Virus record (IMG/VR): IMGVR_UViG_3300011249_000001
Span: 1 to 37,123 of that record
Source of the DNA: a virus
Reading direction: 5' to 3' (one strand)
Length of the DNA: 37,123 nucleotides
The position numbers and the translations under genes are program-made. Below the pieces are notes generated by a model. It saw nothing but the letters and a program-made list of their open reading frames with translations, ran no database searches and was not told where the DNA came from. Position 1 is the stretch's first letter, and every line of letters begins with the position of its first letter. Positions 17,996 to 27,210 of the stretch are shown one piece after another.

Positions 17996-20949
17996 TGGGA
18001 CAAAAACTTACTGTAGGACCTATTGATAAAGGTCTAAAAAATGATAGACTTCCATTTAATATAGACAATGATTCTTTTCCTGTTTTAATTAATTCTTATC
18101 AATGGCGTGGACGAATAAAACGAAAGCGCGGAACTCAATTATTATGTCGTTTACAGCGTTTTCTTGGTACTACAGATGTCTCAGGTAATCTCACAGTTAC
18201 AATAAGCCCCCAACCGATCATTTCCGGTATATCCACATTCACTATTGGAACAGATATTTTTATTGATCAAGGCGGAGCAAATCCAGTTAATCTTTTAACT
18301 AATAGTTTAAGTGGAACTGGTGTATTAAATAGATCAACAGGTGTATTAATTATTTTAGGATCTGTAGCATTAACCAATGTGTTTTATTACCCTACTCTGC
18401 CGGTTATGGGTCTTGAAGAAGATGTCACAACTTCCGGTTCATTCTCAAGTACTATAGCTTTTGATACGACATATGCTTATAATATTCTCACATCAACACC
18501 TTATTCAGCTTATGATGTTAGTTTTTATAAAAATATAGCAACAGCTACAGTTGGATATCCCGGATATGTTCAAAAATCAACTTGGACAACAATTTCCTGG
18601 AATGGTCAAAATTATCAGCAATTCTGGTCGACCAATTTTCAAGGAGCTTTTTGGGTTACGAATGGTATAAATATTCCATTCAATATCACAAATATAGGTA
18701 TGCAATTTAAACCGATAACAGCAATAACGGGTATTGGTGGTCCTCCTGCAATTACAAATTTAACAATTACTGGTCATGGACTTGTGGTCGGTGATTTTAT
18801 ATTTGTAAATGAGGTCAAAGGAATTAATGGAATTAATTTTCAAACCGGTTATGTAACTGTTGTTGTTGATGCAAATACCGTCACTGTAGAATTTCCAAAT
18901 GCAACATTGAGCGGAGTCTACACTAGTAACGGAATAGCTCAATATTTAACTAATAGATCAGATAAGACCAAAGATTGCATTCGCTGGTATGATGGTGATC
19001 CTACTAATGGAAGTGCTTTGGCTCCTGGATTTTCGCCTGGATTCGGTTGGGTTAATTTCATGCCACCACTTAGTCAACAAGCATTTTCTATATCTGATTT
19101 GCCTCCTGCTATTTATTATTTAGTTAGTGCTCGAATGATTATACCTTTTAAAGATCGGCTTGTTTTTATCGGTGTGGTGATCCAATCATCATCTAGTAAC
19201 CCAATTTATTTGCAAGATACAGTCATTTATAGTCAAAATGGAACGCCTTACTACACAGGTTCGTACACAAGTACGGGAAATGACCCTAGAATTGCCACAG
19301 TAACACCTTTACTTGTACCGGTAAATCAAACTGCAACTCCATCAGCTTTTTTCGAAGATTCAACTGGATTTGGAGGTTTTCAAACAGTAGGTATTGATCA
19401 ACCGATTAATACTGCATATCCAAACCAAGACGTCATTATTTTAGGTTTTAGAAATGCAGAAGCTAAAATGGTTTATACCGGTGATGACATCGTCCCATTC
19501 AATTTCTATATTATAAATTCTGAATTAGGATCTAGTAGCACATTCTCAGGAATAGTCATGAATGAAGGTGTCCTCACAAGAGGAGATCGAGGATTTATTA
19601 TGACTAATCAAACCTCTGCTTCTAGATTCGATTTAGATATACCTGATGAAGTGTTTGAGATGTCTTTAACCAATAATGGCGTTGAAAGAGTCTGTGCGCA
19701 ACGAGATTATATAAATGAATGGATTTATTTCACATACCCTGTCAATGAAGATTTTTATACATTCCCAGACCAAACGTTACAATATAATTACAGAGATCAA
19801 TCTTGGGCGATATTCAGAGAAAGTTATACTACCTATGGTCAATTCAAAAGACAGACAGGGTTTACATGGAATACTGTAGGACTTACTTATCCAACTTGGA
19901 ATGCATGGAATGATCCTTGGAATGCTGGAGAATCAAGTTTATTACAACCACAAATAATTGGTGGAAATCAACAAGGTTTTGTTTTAATAAAAGGCATAGG
20001 AACAGGTGAAGGAACTTCCATAGCAATTCAAAACATTGTTGCAAATCTAGTGACAAGCCCTAACCATAGTTTGAATGAAGGTGATTATATAATCATAACA
20101 GATGTACAGGGTACACTGTCAGGTCAGGTAAATGGTTATATTTTTCAAGTCGGTATACCAAATGCAAATACATTTACATTGATTGCACCTGTTGTACCTA
20201 CAACAGGAACTTATTTTGGTGGTGGAGTTATCACGCGTATTTATGTGCCATTTATTCAGACAAAACAATTCCCTTTAGGTTGGGATAGTGCAAGAAAGAC
20301 TAGAATTGGTCCTCAGATGTATCTTTTAAGTTCTACACCTAATTCACAGATAACTTTACAAATATATCTCAGTCAAGATGCAAATAATCCTTATAATATT
20401 GGCACTATTGTACCAAGTGCTGTATCTTTAAATAATTCTTTAATATACAGCTCAGTTCTTTACACATGTCCTGAAAGTACTAATTTAGGATTAACGCCTT
20501 CTAACATTAACATACAGTCTGTAACAGCAAATACACAGTCTCAAATATGGCATAGAGTTAATACTTCATTAATTGGTGATACTGTTCAACTAGGCTTTAC
20601 GATGTCAGATGCTCAGGTTAGGGATTTAGAAACAAATGGTGTTTCTTTTATTATTACTAATGCAAGTAATTCTACTAATTGTATACTTACATGTGCTTCA
20701 CAAGGTCTTTTACCGAATGGAAGTCTTATCATTATTCAAGGTGTTTTAGGTATGACACAACTTAATAATAATGTTTATAATGTGATTGCATCCGATGCTA
20801 CTACTGTAACGATAGGAGTTAATTCCATTTCTTTTACACCTTATATTTCAGGTGGCATTCTGATGCAAGAATCAGCAATAAATGCTTTTTCAGAAATTGA
20901 ACTACATGGATTTATTTTAGATGTATCTCCTTCAATGGTTTTGGCATGA
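17995..20949 (+). CDS. Large P22 gp10-like tail stabilisation protein with FCCH-like repeats
   Basis: A 984-residue, beta-rich protein. The N-terminus (VGPIDKGLKNDRLPFNIDND, SYQWRGRIKRKRGTQLL) matches the start of phage stabilisation proteins related to P22 gp10. The middle has ERVCAQRDYINEWIYFTYP and YNYRDQSWAIFRE. At least three FCCH-like segments are inserted (TITGHGLVVGDFIFVNEV; SPNHSLNEGDYIIITDVQG; LPNGSLIIIQGVLGMTQLNN). It would plug the head and connect to fibres. P22 gp10 has about 470 residues, so this is roughly twice as long because of the inserted domains. Coupled to genes on both sides (TAATG and ATGA). Confidence 0.75.
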   Translation: MGQKLTVGPIDKGLKNDRLPFNIDNDSFPVLINSYQWRGRIKRKRGTQLLCRLQRFLGTTDVSGNLTVTISPQPIISGISTFTIGTDIFIDQGGANPVNLLTNSLSGTGVLNRSTGVLIILGSVALTNVFYYPTLPVMGLEEDVTTSGSFSSTIAFDTTYAYNILTSTPYSAYDVSFYKNIATATVGYPGYVQKSTWTTISWNGQNYQQFWSTNFQGAFWVTNGINIPFNITNIGMQFKPITAITGIGGPPAITNLTITGHGLVVGDFIFVNEVKGINGINFQTGYVTVVVDANTVTVEFPNATLSGVYTSNGIAQYLTNRSDKTKDCIRWYDGDPTNGSALAPGFSPGFGWVNFMPPLSQQAFSISDLPPAIYYLVSARMIIPFKDRLVFIGVVIQSSSSNPIYLQDTVIYSQNGTPYYTGSYTSTGNDPRIATVTPLLVPVNQTATPSAFFEDSTGFGGFQTVGIDQPINTAYPNQDVIILGFRNAEAKMVYTGDDIVPFNFYIINSELGSSSTFSGIVMNEGVLTRGDRGFIMTNQTSASRFDLDIPDEVFEMSLTNNGVERVCAQRDYINEWIYFTYPVNEDFYTFPDQTLQYNYRDQSWAIFRESYTTYGQFKRQTGFTWNTVGLTYPTWNAWNDPWNAGESSLLQPQIIGGNQQGFVLIKGIGTGEGTSIAIQNIVANLVTSPNHSLNEGDYIIITDVQGTLSGQVNGYIFQVGIPNANTFTLIAPVVPTTGTYFGGGVITRIYVPFIQTKQFPLGWDSARKTRIGPQMYLLSSTPNSQITLQIYLSQDANNPYNIGTIVPSAVSLNNSLIYSSVLYTCPESTNLGLTPSNINIQSVTANTQSQIWHRVNTSLIGDTVQLGFTMSDAQVRDLETNGVSFIITNASNSTNCILTCASQGLLPNGSLIIIQGVLGMTQLNNNVYNVIASDATTVTIGVNSISFTPYISGGILMQESAINAFSEIELHGFILDVSPSMVLA

Positions 20950-21407
20950 GTTCAAATATTGTTAATCAAATACCTTATCTCAGAACATCAAGAGATTTTC
21001 CAGAAGATGCCAAGCAATTATCAACTGAACTTAGCAAAGCGTATATAGATACAGCCAATGTTGTAAATGCTAGGATAATCGGTATATTTCCAACTACAAG
21101 ACCAGCCATCACAGGTGAGGCATGGTACTTAGTCAATAATCAAAAGCAGCAAACTTTTAGACAGGCATATGTCTTTACTACTACGGCGAGCATCCCACAT
21201 AATATAAGCACTAGCAATATCTACAACTTCTCACGATGTTGGGGAGTTTATTATGATGGCACTAACTGGAATGGAATTATTTTCTCCAATAGCGCAGGAA
21301 TCGCCGGACAGTTAACTTTTTATTTGACTTCGACTAATATCGTTTTTGTTGGTGCTGCAACAATCGTTAAAGCACAAATTGTTTTGGAATGGCTTAGTTT
21401 GCCTTAA
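20946..21407 (+). CDS. Conserved-type virion protein (153 residues)
   Basis: Begins inside the stop of the preceding gene (ATGA), so co-translated. An N-terminal helical part (RTSRDFPEDAKQLSTELSKAYIDTANVVNARIIGIFP) and TTRPAITGEAWYLV, then a C-terminal beta domain (RCWGVYYDGTNWNGIIF, QIVLEWLSLP). I recall this arrangement in several uncultured P22-like phages next to the gp10-like gene, but cannot name a family. Probable tail or baseplate-like part. Confidence 0.65.
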   Translation: MSSNIVNQIPYLRTSRDFPEDAKQLSTELSKAYIDTANVVNARIIGIFPTTRPAITGEAWYLVNNQKQQTFRQAYVFTTTASIPHNISTSNIYNFSRCWGVYYDGTNWNGIIFSNSAGIAGQLTFYLTSTNIVFVGAATIVKAQIVLEWLSLP

Positions 21408-21417
21408 GGGGGTTTAA

Positions 21418-22200
21418 ATGAATTCTATGATGGGAAGTGCGGGCGTGATGGGCCCTAACGGAAAAGCTGGTAATAAATTACCTTCTGGATACCGCCAATA
21501 TCAAATGCAGAATTATACACCTGAGCAAATGGGTTTATTTAAACAGGCTTTTTCGCATGTAGGACCTGAAAGTTATTTATCTAAATTAGCAAGTGGCGAT
21601 CAATCTCAATTTGATCAGATGGAAGAACCTGCAATGAGACAATTTTCTCAAATGCAAGGTCAAATGGGTTCAAGGTTTAGTGGAATGGGTGGAACGGGTT
21701 CAAGAAAAAGCAGTGGATTCCAAAATTCAGCTAATCAAGCCAGTTCTGATTTTGCTCAAGATCTAGCAGGAAGAAGACAGACGCTCCAGAGACAGGCTAT
21801 AAATGATCTTATGGGCATGAGTAATCAATTGCTTGGGCAAAAACCTTATGACCAAGGCATCATGCAGAAACAACAGAAAGAAGGCTTTAACTGGGGTGGT
21901 TTAGCAGGTGGCGCAATAGGTGGTGTTGGAGGATTTCTTGCAGGAGGTCCAATGGGTGCAATATCTGGCGCTGGTATGGGTTACAATATGGGTTCTGGAT
22001 TATCTGGTAAGGGTGGTGGAAATAATCAAGTCAGTATGCCTAACTTTTCATCTTTAGGTGGTTTGGGTGGTAATAATGGAGGCGGTGGTGGAATGGGTGG
22101 AATGGGTGGAGGAAGCTCATGGGGTGGAATGGGTGGAGGATCTAGCTACTCAGCTACCAATATGGGTGGTTTAGGAACTTTCGGAAATTCAATCGGATAG
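21418..22200 (+). CDS. Gly/Met-rich putative DNA-ejection protein
   Basis: A 260-residue protein. A Met/Gln-rich helical first half (YRQYQMQNYTPEQMGLFKQA; MEEPAMRQFSQMQGQMG) is followed by a glycine-zipper-like hydrophobic stretch (GGLAGGAIGGVGGFLAGG) and a C-terminal tail of GGMGG repeats. A helical region with a Gly-zipper segment suits ejection or pilot proteins that insert into the host envelope. It sits in the slot of P22 gp7/gp20/gp16, just before two further candidates. Sequence itself gives no family match. GGGGG lies 7 bases before the ATG. Confidence 0.6.
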   Translation: MNSMMGSAGVMGPNGKAGNKLPSGYRQYQMQNYTPEQMGLFKQAFSHVGPESYLSKLASGDQSQFDQMEEPAMRQFSQMQGQMGSRFSGMGGTGSRKSSGFQNSANQASSDFAQDLAGRRQTLQRQAINDLMGMSNQLLGQKPYDQGIMQKQQKEGFNWGGLAGGAIGGVGGFLAGGPMGAISGAGMGYNMGSGLSGKGGGNNQVSMPNFSSLGGLGGNNGGGGGMGGMGGGSSWGGMGGGSSYSATNMGGLGTFGNSIG

Positions 22201-22209
22201 GAGAATAAT

Positions 22210-23454
22210 ATGTTACCATTACTACAAGAAAACAGAAAACCAACCTTTTCAGAGAGGATAAATTCTGGCATGCAACAAAGTGTTCAGACTGCAATGACTG
22301 GTTTAGATAAATACCAGCAATTTCAAGATAAAGAGAAAGAAAATCAAAAACAACAGCAACAACAGCAAGCTATTGAAAAATATTTAGGTCCAGAATCCAG
22401 GGATATGCCAAAAGAATTTCAACAAAAGATGCTTGAAGGAAATATCCAACAAAGAAATAAAGCTTCGGAATTATCAGGAAATCATGAAATAGAAACTAGA
22501 GATTTCAATATTATAAAAGATAATTTTGGTGAAAAGTTTGCAAATGTTTGGAGATCATCGCCGGTTGGTGGAAGGACTGAATTATTAAAACATGCGATCG
22601 ATGCTTCCCAAAGAGGAATTAATTTAGAAGAAGTTTTATCAGGAGTAAATCCTCAAGAAAATCAAATTCCTGATCATAATGATTTCGGAGAAACCGATCA
22701 ATCTAACAAACCTCAAATGAAAAATAATAAAATCTCTTCTGATTACAAATGGCCTAATTTTTCTCATCGACCTTCTGGATATACACCTAAAGAATGGGCT
22801 GATACTAGAAAAGATTGGAGAAAAGAAAACGTGCCTGTTTTTACAGAAAATAAGAAAAAGTTAAAGAATAGAAAACAGGATGTTTTATCTACTAAAAAAT
22901 TAACACAATTAAATAGTAAGATGCCTGACGGAATTGAGAGAATGCTTATCAATCCTGAAACGAATGATTTTTATGGACCAGCACAAGTAGCAGGATTTAA
23001 ATCCCCTCAAGCACAAGAATGGTCTAAAGTCATTTCGAGATTTCAAACTAGAGCTAAGGATACATTTGGTTCTAGAGTCACTAATTTTGATCTCCAATCA
23101 TACATGCAACAATTTCCAGGCCTTTTAAATACACAAGAAGGTAGATCGAAAATTCTAAGAATGATGGATATAAATTATTCTCTAGACGATCTTTATGATC
23201 AAGCATTAGATCAAGTTTATAAAAAATATGGACTTGATGGTGTTGCTCAAGAAGAAGCTGATAAAATTGCTTCAGAATTAATTTCAGATGAAACAAAAAG
23301 ATTAGAAGATGAATTTCTTGGACTAGAAAATCAATCTGAACCAAAGAAATTATCAGGAAAAATGATTGATGTTATAGGACCAGATGGTCAAACTTATGAA
23401 TTAGATCAAAGTGAAGTTGAAGAACTTCCAGAAGGCTTTAGGTTAGTTTCATGA
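22210..23454 (+). CDS. Putative DNA-ejection protein, Gln-rich and helical
   Basis: A 414-residue soluble, helical protein. N-terminal poly-Gln (KQQQQQQAIEKYLG), a disordered basic centre, a helical C-terminal half (TNFDLQSYMQQFPGLLNT; YDQALDQVYKKYGLDG), and an end GPDGQTYELDQSEVEELPEG. The last element recurs in phage virion proteins. It lies second of three in the ejection-protein slot. The next start overlaps its stop (ATGA). AGGAG precedes the ATG. Role inferred from position. Confidence 0.6.
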   Translation: MLPLLQENRKPTFSERINSGMQQSVQTAMTGLDKYQQFQDKEKENQKQQQQQQAIEKYLGPESRDMPKEFQQKMLEGNIQQRNKASELSGNHEIETRDFNIIKDNFGEKFANVWRSSPVGGRTELLKHAIDASQRGINLEEVLSGVNPQENQIPDHNDFGETDQSNKPQMKNNKISSDYKWPNFSHRPSGYTPKEWADTRKDWRKENVPVFTENKKKLKNRKQDVLSTKKLTQLNSKMPDGIERMLINPETNDFYGPAQVAGFKSPQAQEWSKVISRFQTRAKDTFGSRVTNFDLQSYMQQFPGLLNTQEGRSKILRMMDINYSLDDLYDQALDQVYKKYGLDGVAQEEADKIASELISDETKRLEDEFLGLENQSEPKKLSGKMIDVIGPDGQTYELDQSEVEELPEGFRLVS

Positions 23455-24737
23455 CAATGCCATCGTCATTAAAGTTAAAAAAAGCTCCTGAACAAAATCA
23501 AACATCCCAATCTTTTTCTCAATCAAGCTTTCCTTCCACTTTAAAACCAAAAAAACAAATACAAAATAATCAAGAATTTCCTTCCGAAGAAGAGGAAGAA
23601 AAAGAATACGAAAGACATCAATCAAGATTCCTGAGTAGGGTTTTAGAAGGAACTTTAGGTGTTCCAGGTGATATAGCTTCATTTGGAGCAGGATTATTTG
23701 GAAAAGAACAAAATGTATTACCAACATCACAAAAACTCAAAGAATTTAGTCAAGAAGCAAGTCAAGGTTATACAAAACCTAAAAATGAATTTGAAGAAAA
23801 TATAGATGAACTAGCTTCTGATATTGGATCAATGGCTTTTCCTGGAGGTGGTCATTATAAATTGGCAAGAAATATTGGAATTCCTATTGTTTCTAACTTA
23901 GTTAAAGAAGGATTAAAATATTCGAATGCAGATGAAAAAAATCAAGCATATGGAAAAGTAGGGGCAATGGTTGCTTTAGATTTAATTTCACGTAGATCTG
24001 GTGGTGTTAAATCTCATTTAAATTCTTTATACGATAAAGCAGAAAAATCACTTCCAAATGGCGTTTCCATAAAAGCAACTGAGCTCGAAAGATCTCTCAA
24101 TAAACTTGAAAATACTTTAACAGCTGGTGGATCTCGACCAACTACCAAAAAATCTTTAGAAAAAATCATCGAAATTAAAAATGAAATTAAAAATGGAAAA
24201 GTAGATGTTAAACGTCTTGTTGCCTATAGACCATCTATCAATGAAGCGATAACAGAATTGGGTGGGTTTAACGCAGAAGTTCCAATGAAACTTGCTCCAA
24301 AAGCGATAAAAAATTTAAATGATGTGAAATCAGAAGTGATAAAAACATTAAATCAATATGGAGAAAAATTTAATCCTGAATTTTTAAAGAATTGGCATGA
24401 TGCAAACGAAGGTTATGCAGCTTATGCAAAAAGTAATGTGATAGCTAATTTTTTGCATAATAAAATTCCATACGCACCAAAAAGCAAAGCTGTTCAATCT
24501 TTATTTTCATATGCTCCTACCGCTGCAATAGTAGCAGCTACAAAATTAAGTCCTGTTGGAGCGGCTGGCGCAGCTGCGGGTTATTCAGCATATCAAGGCT
24601 TTAAAGTTCTTCATAGAATAAAAAATAGCCCGACATTGTCAAAATATTATTCAGGAATTTTAAAAGAAGCAGCTTTAGGTAACGTTCCAGAAGCTACAAA
24701 AAATTTAAAAGCTCTTGATGAAAATCTAAAAGAATGA
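23451..24737 (+). CDS. Putative DNA-ejection protein with C-terminal hydrophobic stretch
   Basis: A 428-residue protein coupled to the preceding gene by ATGA. N-terminal disordered Ser/Gln/Pro/Lys region and an acidic patch (PSEEEEEKEYERH), then FLSRVLEGTLGVPGDIASFG and a helical core. A hydrophobic Ala-rich segment near residues 350-380 (YAPTAAIVAATKLSPVGAAG) could cross a membrane. The order of disordered head, helices and one hydrophobic segment resembles internal virion proteins that form an ejection channel. It ends the long rightward structural block. No terminator is evident after it. Confidence 0.6.
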   Translation: MTMPSSLKLKKAPEQNQTSQSFSQSSFPSTLKPKKQIQNNQEFPSEEEEEKEYERHQSRFLSRVLEGTLGVPGDIASFGAGLFGKEQNVLPTSQKLKEFSQEASQGYTKPKNEFEENIDELASDIGSMAFPGGGHYKLARNIGIPIVSNLVKEGLKYSNADEKNQAYGKVGAMVALDLISRRSGGVKSHLNSLYDKAEKSLPNGVSIKATELERSLNKLENTLTAGGSRPTTKKSLEKIIEIKNEIKNGKVDVKRLVAYRPSINEAITELGGFNAEVPMKLAPKAIKNLNDVKSEVIKTLNQYGEKFNPEFLKNWHDANEGYAAYAKSNVIANFLHNKIPYAPKSKAVQSLFSYAPTAAIVAATKLSPVGAAGAAAGYSAYQGFKVLHRIKNSPTLSKYYSGILKEAALGNVPEATKNLKALDENLKE

Positions 24738-24745
24738 AATTAATT

Positions 24746-24826
24746 TTAAAAAGGTTCAACGGGTGGACTTGGGGGAAAAAAAATAGCCAACCCAAACCAT
24801 ATAGCAAATATCATTAGCCAACTCAT
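24746..24826 (-). CDS. 26-residue single-span membrane peptide
   Basis: MSWLMIFAIWFGLAIFF followed by PPSPPVEPF: one membrane span and a proline-rich end. The ribosome site AGAGGAGG lies 7 bases upstream on this strand, and the ATG overlaps the stop of the upstream zinc-ribbon gene (TAATG). The strong signal and coupling support real expression. Small membrane peptides in phages can be holin-like or anti-exclusion factors; nothing here distinguishes these. Confidence 0.6.
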   Translation of the reverse strand: MSWLMIFAIWFGLAIFFPPSPPVEPF

Positions 24827-24960
24827 TATTTTTCCTCCTCTGAAATTAATTCGTCACACTTATCACACACATTTCCAAATGTCTCATTAGGATGCGCATT
24901 GCATCCGTCATAATTTGCGTCGCATGTGCAATCGCATTTTTTGCATCGGTATATGCTCAT
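24826..24960 (-). CDS. 44-residue Cys-rich zinc-ribbon protein
   Basis: MSIYRCKKCDCTCDANYDGC ... NVCDKCDELISEEEK. The CxxC pairs (CKKC, CDKC) plus a CDC-TC cluster suggest one or two zinc sites, and the C-terminus is acidic. GGAAAG lies upstream. Its final codons contain the ribosome site of the membrane-peptide gene, so the two are expressed together. Function unknown. Confidence 0.6.
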   Translation of the reverse strand: MSIYRCKKCDCTCDANYDGCNAHPNETFGNVCDKCDELISEEEK

Positions 24961-25065
24961 TAATACTTTCCTTTTTTAAATATGCTTCCATCTTTTTCTA
25001 AGTAAAATTATAAATTCATCAATCTTCTTTCTTTGTAACTTAATTCCTTAAATACAAAAAATTTA

Positions 25066-25317
25066 TCAGACATTTTGGTTTTTTTCTTTTAGTTTTTTTT
25101 CAACCATAATATTAATCATGTCTTCAAGATCTACTACACCTATTCGGTGAAGTTCACTTACAGGTATGCTATAACTTGCCTTTTTTCCGTGACCAATTCT
25201 TATAGCATTAATACGATTGCTTTTTATTGCCCTTCGAATACTTGAAGGATGCTTTCCTAATTTTTTAGCAAAATCGTTAACTGATAAATATGTTTTTTCA
25301 ATCTCTTCCATGAGCAT
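25066..25317 (-). CDS. Excisionase/MerR-type helix-turn-helix regulator
   Basis: An 83-residue protein with a helix-turn-helix at the N-terminus: TYLSVNDFAKKLGKHPSSIRRAIKSNRINAIRIG, followed by the wing YSIPVSELHRIG. This is the HTH_17/excisionase-like pattern (helix, KHPSSIRRAI recognition helix, then a strand with basic residues). The C-terminus is a lysine-rich helix. There is no integrase in the window, so a transcriptional regulator is more likely than a recombination directionality factor. It diverges from the tail fibre gene across 135 AT-rich bases, where it may act. Confidence 0.75.
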   Translation of the reverse strand: MLMEEIEKTYLSVNDFAKKLGKHPSSIRRAIKSNRINAIRIGHGKKASYSIPVSELHRIGVVDLEDMINIMVEKKLKEKNQNV

Positions 25318-25452
25318 AATATAACATATTCGTTAATTATGGTCAATATTGATTACTAATTAAAGAATTTTATTGTAAGTATTCATTTAAAGTTTTAAAT
25401 TTAATATATAACATCATAAACACCCTAATGGGTAAGTACAAAGGATTTTACT
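25318..25452 (+). promoter_or_regulatory. Divergent intergenic region between the HTH gene and tail fibre gene
   Basis: A very AT-rich stretch with a small ACCC/GGGT hairpin (25422-25433) just before the AAGGA ribosome site of the fibre gene. It must drive the fibre gene and probably the leftward regulator. No unambiguous promoter pair can be picked. Confidence 0.35.
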
Positions 25453-27192
25453 ATGAGCGGTCTCTGCTATGGAATCGGGGGACTCATAAGTGTGTCTCCA
25501 AAAGCAATTACAGGTTTCGGCGCACCTTCACCAAGTTTTAAACCAGCTTTAGGTGCTCAATATTTTGATACTTCTACAACTCCTCCTACTGAATACATTT
25601 TTAATAGTCAAACTTGGAACGCAGCAGGTGGCGCACCGGCAACAGCAGCAACATTTGGTACTGTTCAACTTTCAACTTTAGCTCAACTACAGACTGGAAC
25701 AGCCCCAGCCGGTTCCTTTCTTTCTTTAACAAACGATATTGCTACAGTTATTGCAAGTGTTGTTGCAGGAGCAGGTGTTCCAGCAACAGTAGCTCAACAA
25801 GGATACGTATTTCTTCAAACTGATGCTAATGCGGTGCTTGGAACTTCACCAAATCCAAATACAGCTTTACAACCAAGCAACATTGCAGCTGTATTTGCAG
25901 CTCCTCCTGTTGGTGGATTTGGTAGCATAACCCCTCGTCCTGTTGCAGCGACAACATTATCAGCAACTGGGGCAACAGCATTATCAACTTCATTAACAGT
26001 TGGTACAACTTTAGGCGTTACTGGTGCTTCAACATTAGCAGCATTAAGCGCAACGACCGGAACATTCTCAAGTACATTGGGTGTTACAGGTGTAACAACT
26101 TTAGGTGTTGTAAATGCTAGTAATGGTACTTTCAGTGGAACACTAGGTGTTACCGGTGCTTCAACAATAGCTGCACTTTCTGCAACTTCTGGAACATTCT
26201 CTACCACGCTTGGAGTAACTGGTGCTTCAACCTTCTCCTCTGGTACTTTCAGTACAACACTCGGAGTGACTGGATTAGCTTCATTTTCTTCGGCTACATT
26301 TAGTACAACTGTAGGTATTACAGGATTGGCTACCTTAGCAGCTCTAACTCAGGTTGGAATAGCTAACATAAATGCATCAGGTGCAGCTGCGACTACAATC
26401 GCAACAGGTGGAACAGGAACTTTAGCTCTCGGTAATGCAACAGGTAATACTATCTTAACTGGTGCTCTAACCATCAGTACAACATTGGGTGTGACAGGAA
26501 CAACGACCTTAGCAGCTCTTACTCAAGTCGGTACTTCAAATATAAATGCGTCAGGTGCAGCAGTTACTAATATTTCAACTGGTGGTACTGGTGCTTTAAA
26601 TATTGGTAACGCAACAGGTAATACAGCTTTGACAGGTGCTTTAACTATTAGTACAACCTTAGGTGTAACTGGATTATCCACACTTGCTGCATTAACACAA
26701 GTTGGGACTACCTTGATTAACGCATCAGGTGCTGCAGTAACGACAATTGGAACTGGTGGTACAGGCGTTGTGAATATTGGTAACGCAACTGGTAATACTG
26801 CAGTTACTGGATCATTGACTGCTTCTACTTCATTGACTGCTACCTTAGGAAATATTACTGCTACAAATGGTAATTTAGTATTAGTTGCAGCTGGAAATAA
26901 GATCAACCGTACAAGTGTAGCTACAACAATAGCAGCTGGTGCGAATAGTATGGGAACAGTTGTTTTAGTTGGCGGTACAGCTACAATTTCTACAACTTCC
27001 GTTACCACAAATTCTCTAATCATGATATGGAGACAATCTGTTGGTGCAACAGGAGCTGCAGCATTAGGTGAAATAAGTGTTGGTACAATTGTAAACGGAA
27101 CAAGTTTTGTTATAAATTCTTGGACTCCTGCAAATGCTACTGTCTTACAAGCTTCTGATGTTTCAGTAATTGGTTGGGAAATAACAAACTAA
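25453..27192 (+). CDS. Tail fibre with tandem beta repeats
   Basis: A 579-residue, Thr/Gly/Ala/Ser-rich protein. The N-terminal 150 residues (FDTSTTPPTEYIFNSQTWNA; GTVQLSTLAQLQTGTAP) look like a virion-attachment domain. Then come many TLGVTG-type units (STLAALSATTGTFS), followed by longer units containing NINASGAA, TGGTG, IGNATGNT, LTGALTIS. The C-terminal domain (NSLIMIWRQSVGATGAAALG ... WEITN) is the likely trimer tip. Such repeats make long beta-structured shafts. Expected at the tail, binding the host surface. Unit number may vary between relatives by recombination. Confidence 0.8.
   Translation: MSGLCYGIGGLISVSPKAITGFGAPSPSFKPALGAQYFDTSTTPPTEYIFNSQTWNAAGGAPATAATFGTVQLSTLAQLQTGTAPAGSFLSLTNDIATVIASVVAGAGVPATVAQQGYVFLQTDANAVLGTSPNPNTALQPSNIAAVFAAPPVGGFGSITPRPVAATTLSATGATALSTSLTVGTTLGVTGASTLAALSATTGTFSSTLGVTGVTTLGVVNASNGTFSGTLGVTGASTIAALSATSGTFSTTLGVTGASTFSSGTFSTTLGVTGLASFSSATFSTTVGITGLATLAALTQVGIANINASGAAATTIATGGTGTLALGNATGNTILTGALTISTTLGVTGTTTLAALTQVGTSNINASGAAVTNISTGGTGALNIGNATGNTALTGALTISTTLGVTGLSTLAALTQVGTTLINASGAAVTTIGTGGTGVVNIGNATGNTAVTGSLTASTSLTATLGNITATNGNLVLVAAGNKINRTSVATTIAAGANSMGTVVLVGGTATISTTSVTTNSLIMIWRQSVGATGAAALGEISVGTIVNGTSFVINSWTPANATVLQASDVSVIGWEITN
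26350..26815 (+). repeat. Tandem 174-bp coding repeat in the tail fibre
   Basis: Units begin at 26350, 26524 and 26698, exactly 174 bases (58 codons) apart; the third is incomplete. Each codes for QVG-x-x-x-INASGAA ... TGGTG ... GNATGNT ... LTGALTISTTLGVTG. Shorter TLGVTG units precede them. Confidence 0.85.
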
Positions 27193-27210
27193 GATTTTAG
27201 GAATTAATTT

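Noticed and set aside
25066-25317. Excisionase of an integrating prophage
   Set aside because: No integrase or attachment-site repeat is present in the window; partition genes suggest extrachromosomal upkeep, so a regulator is favoured.
25815-27023. Leftward open frames opposite the tail fibre
   Set aside because: They are Val/Ala/Pro-rich mirror images of Thr/Gly/Ala repeats on the coding strand, with no ribosome site.
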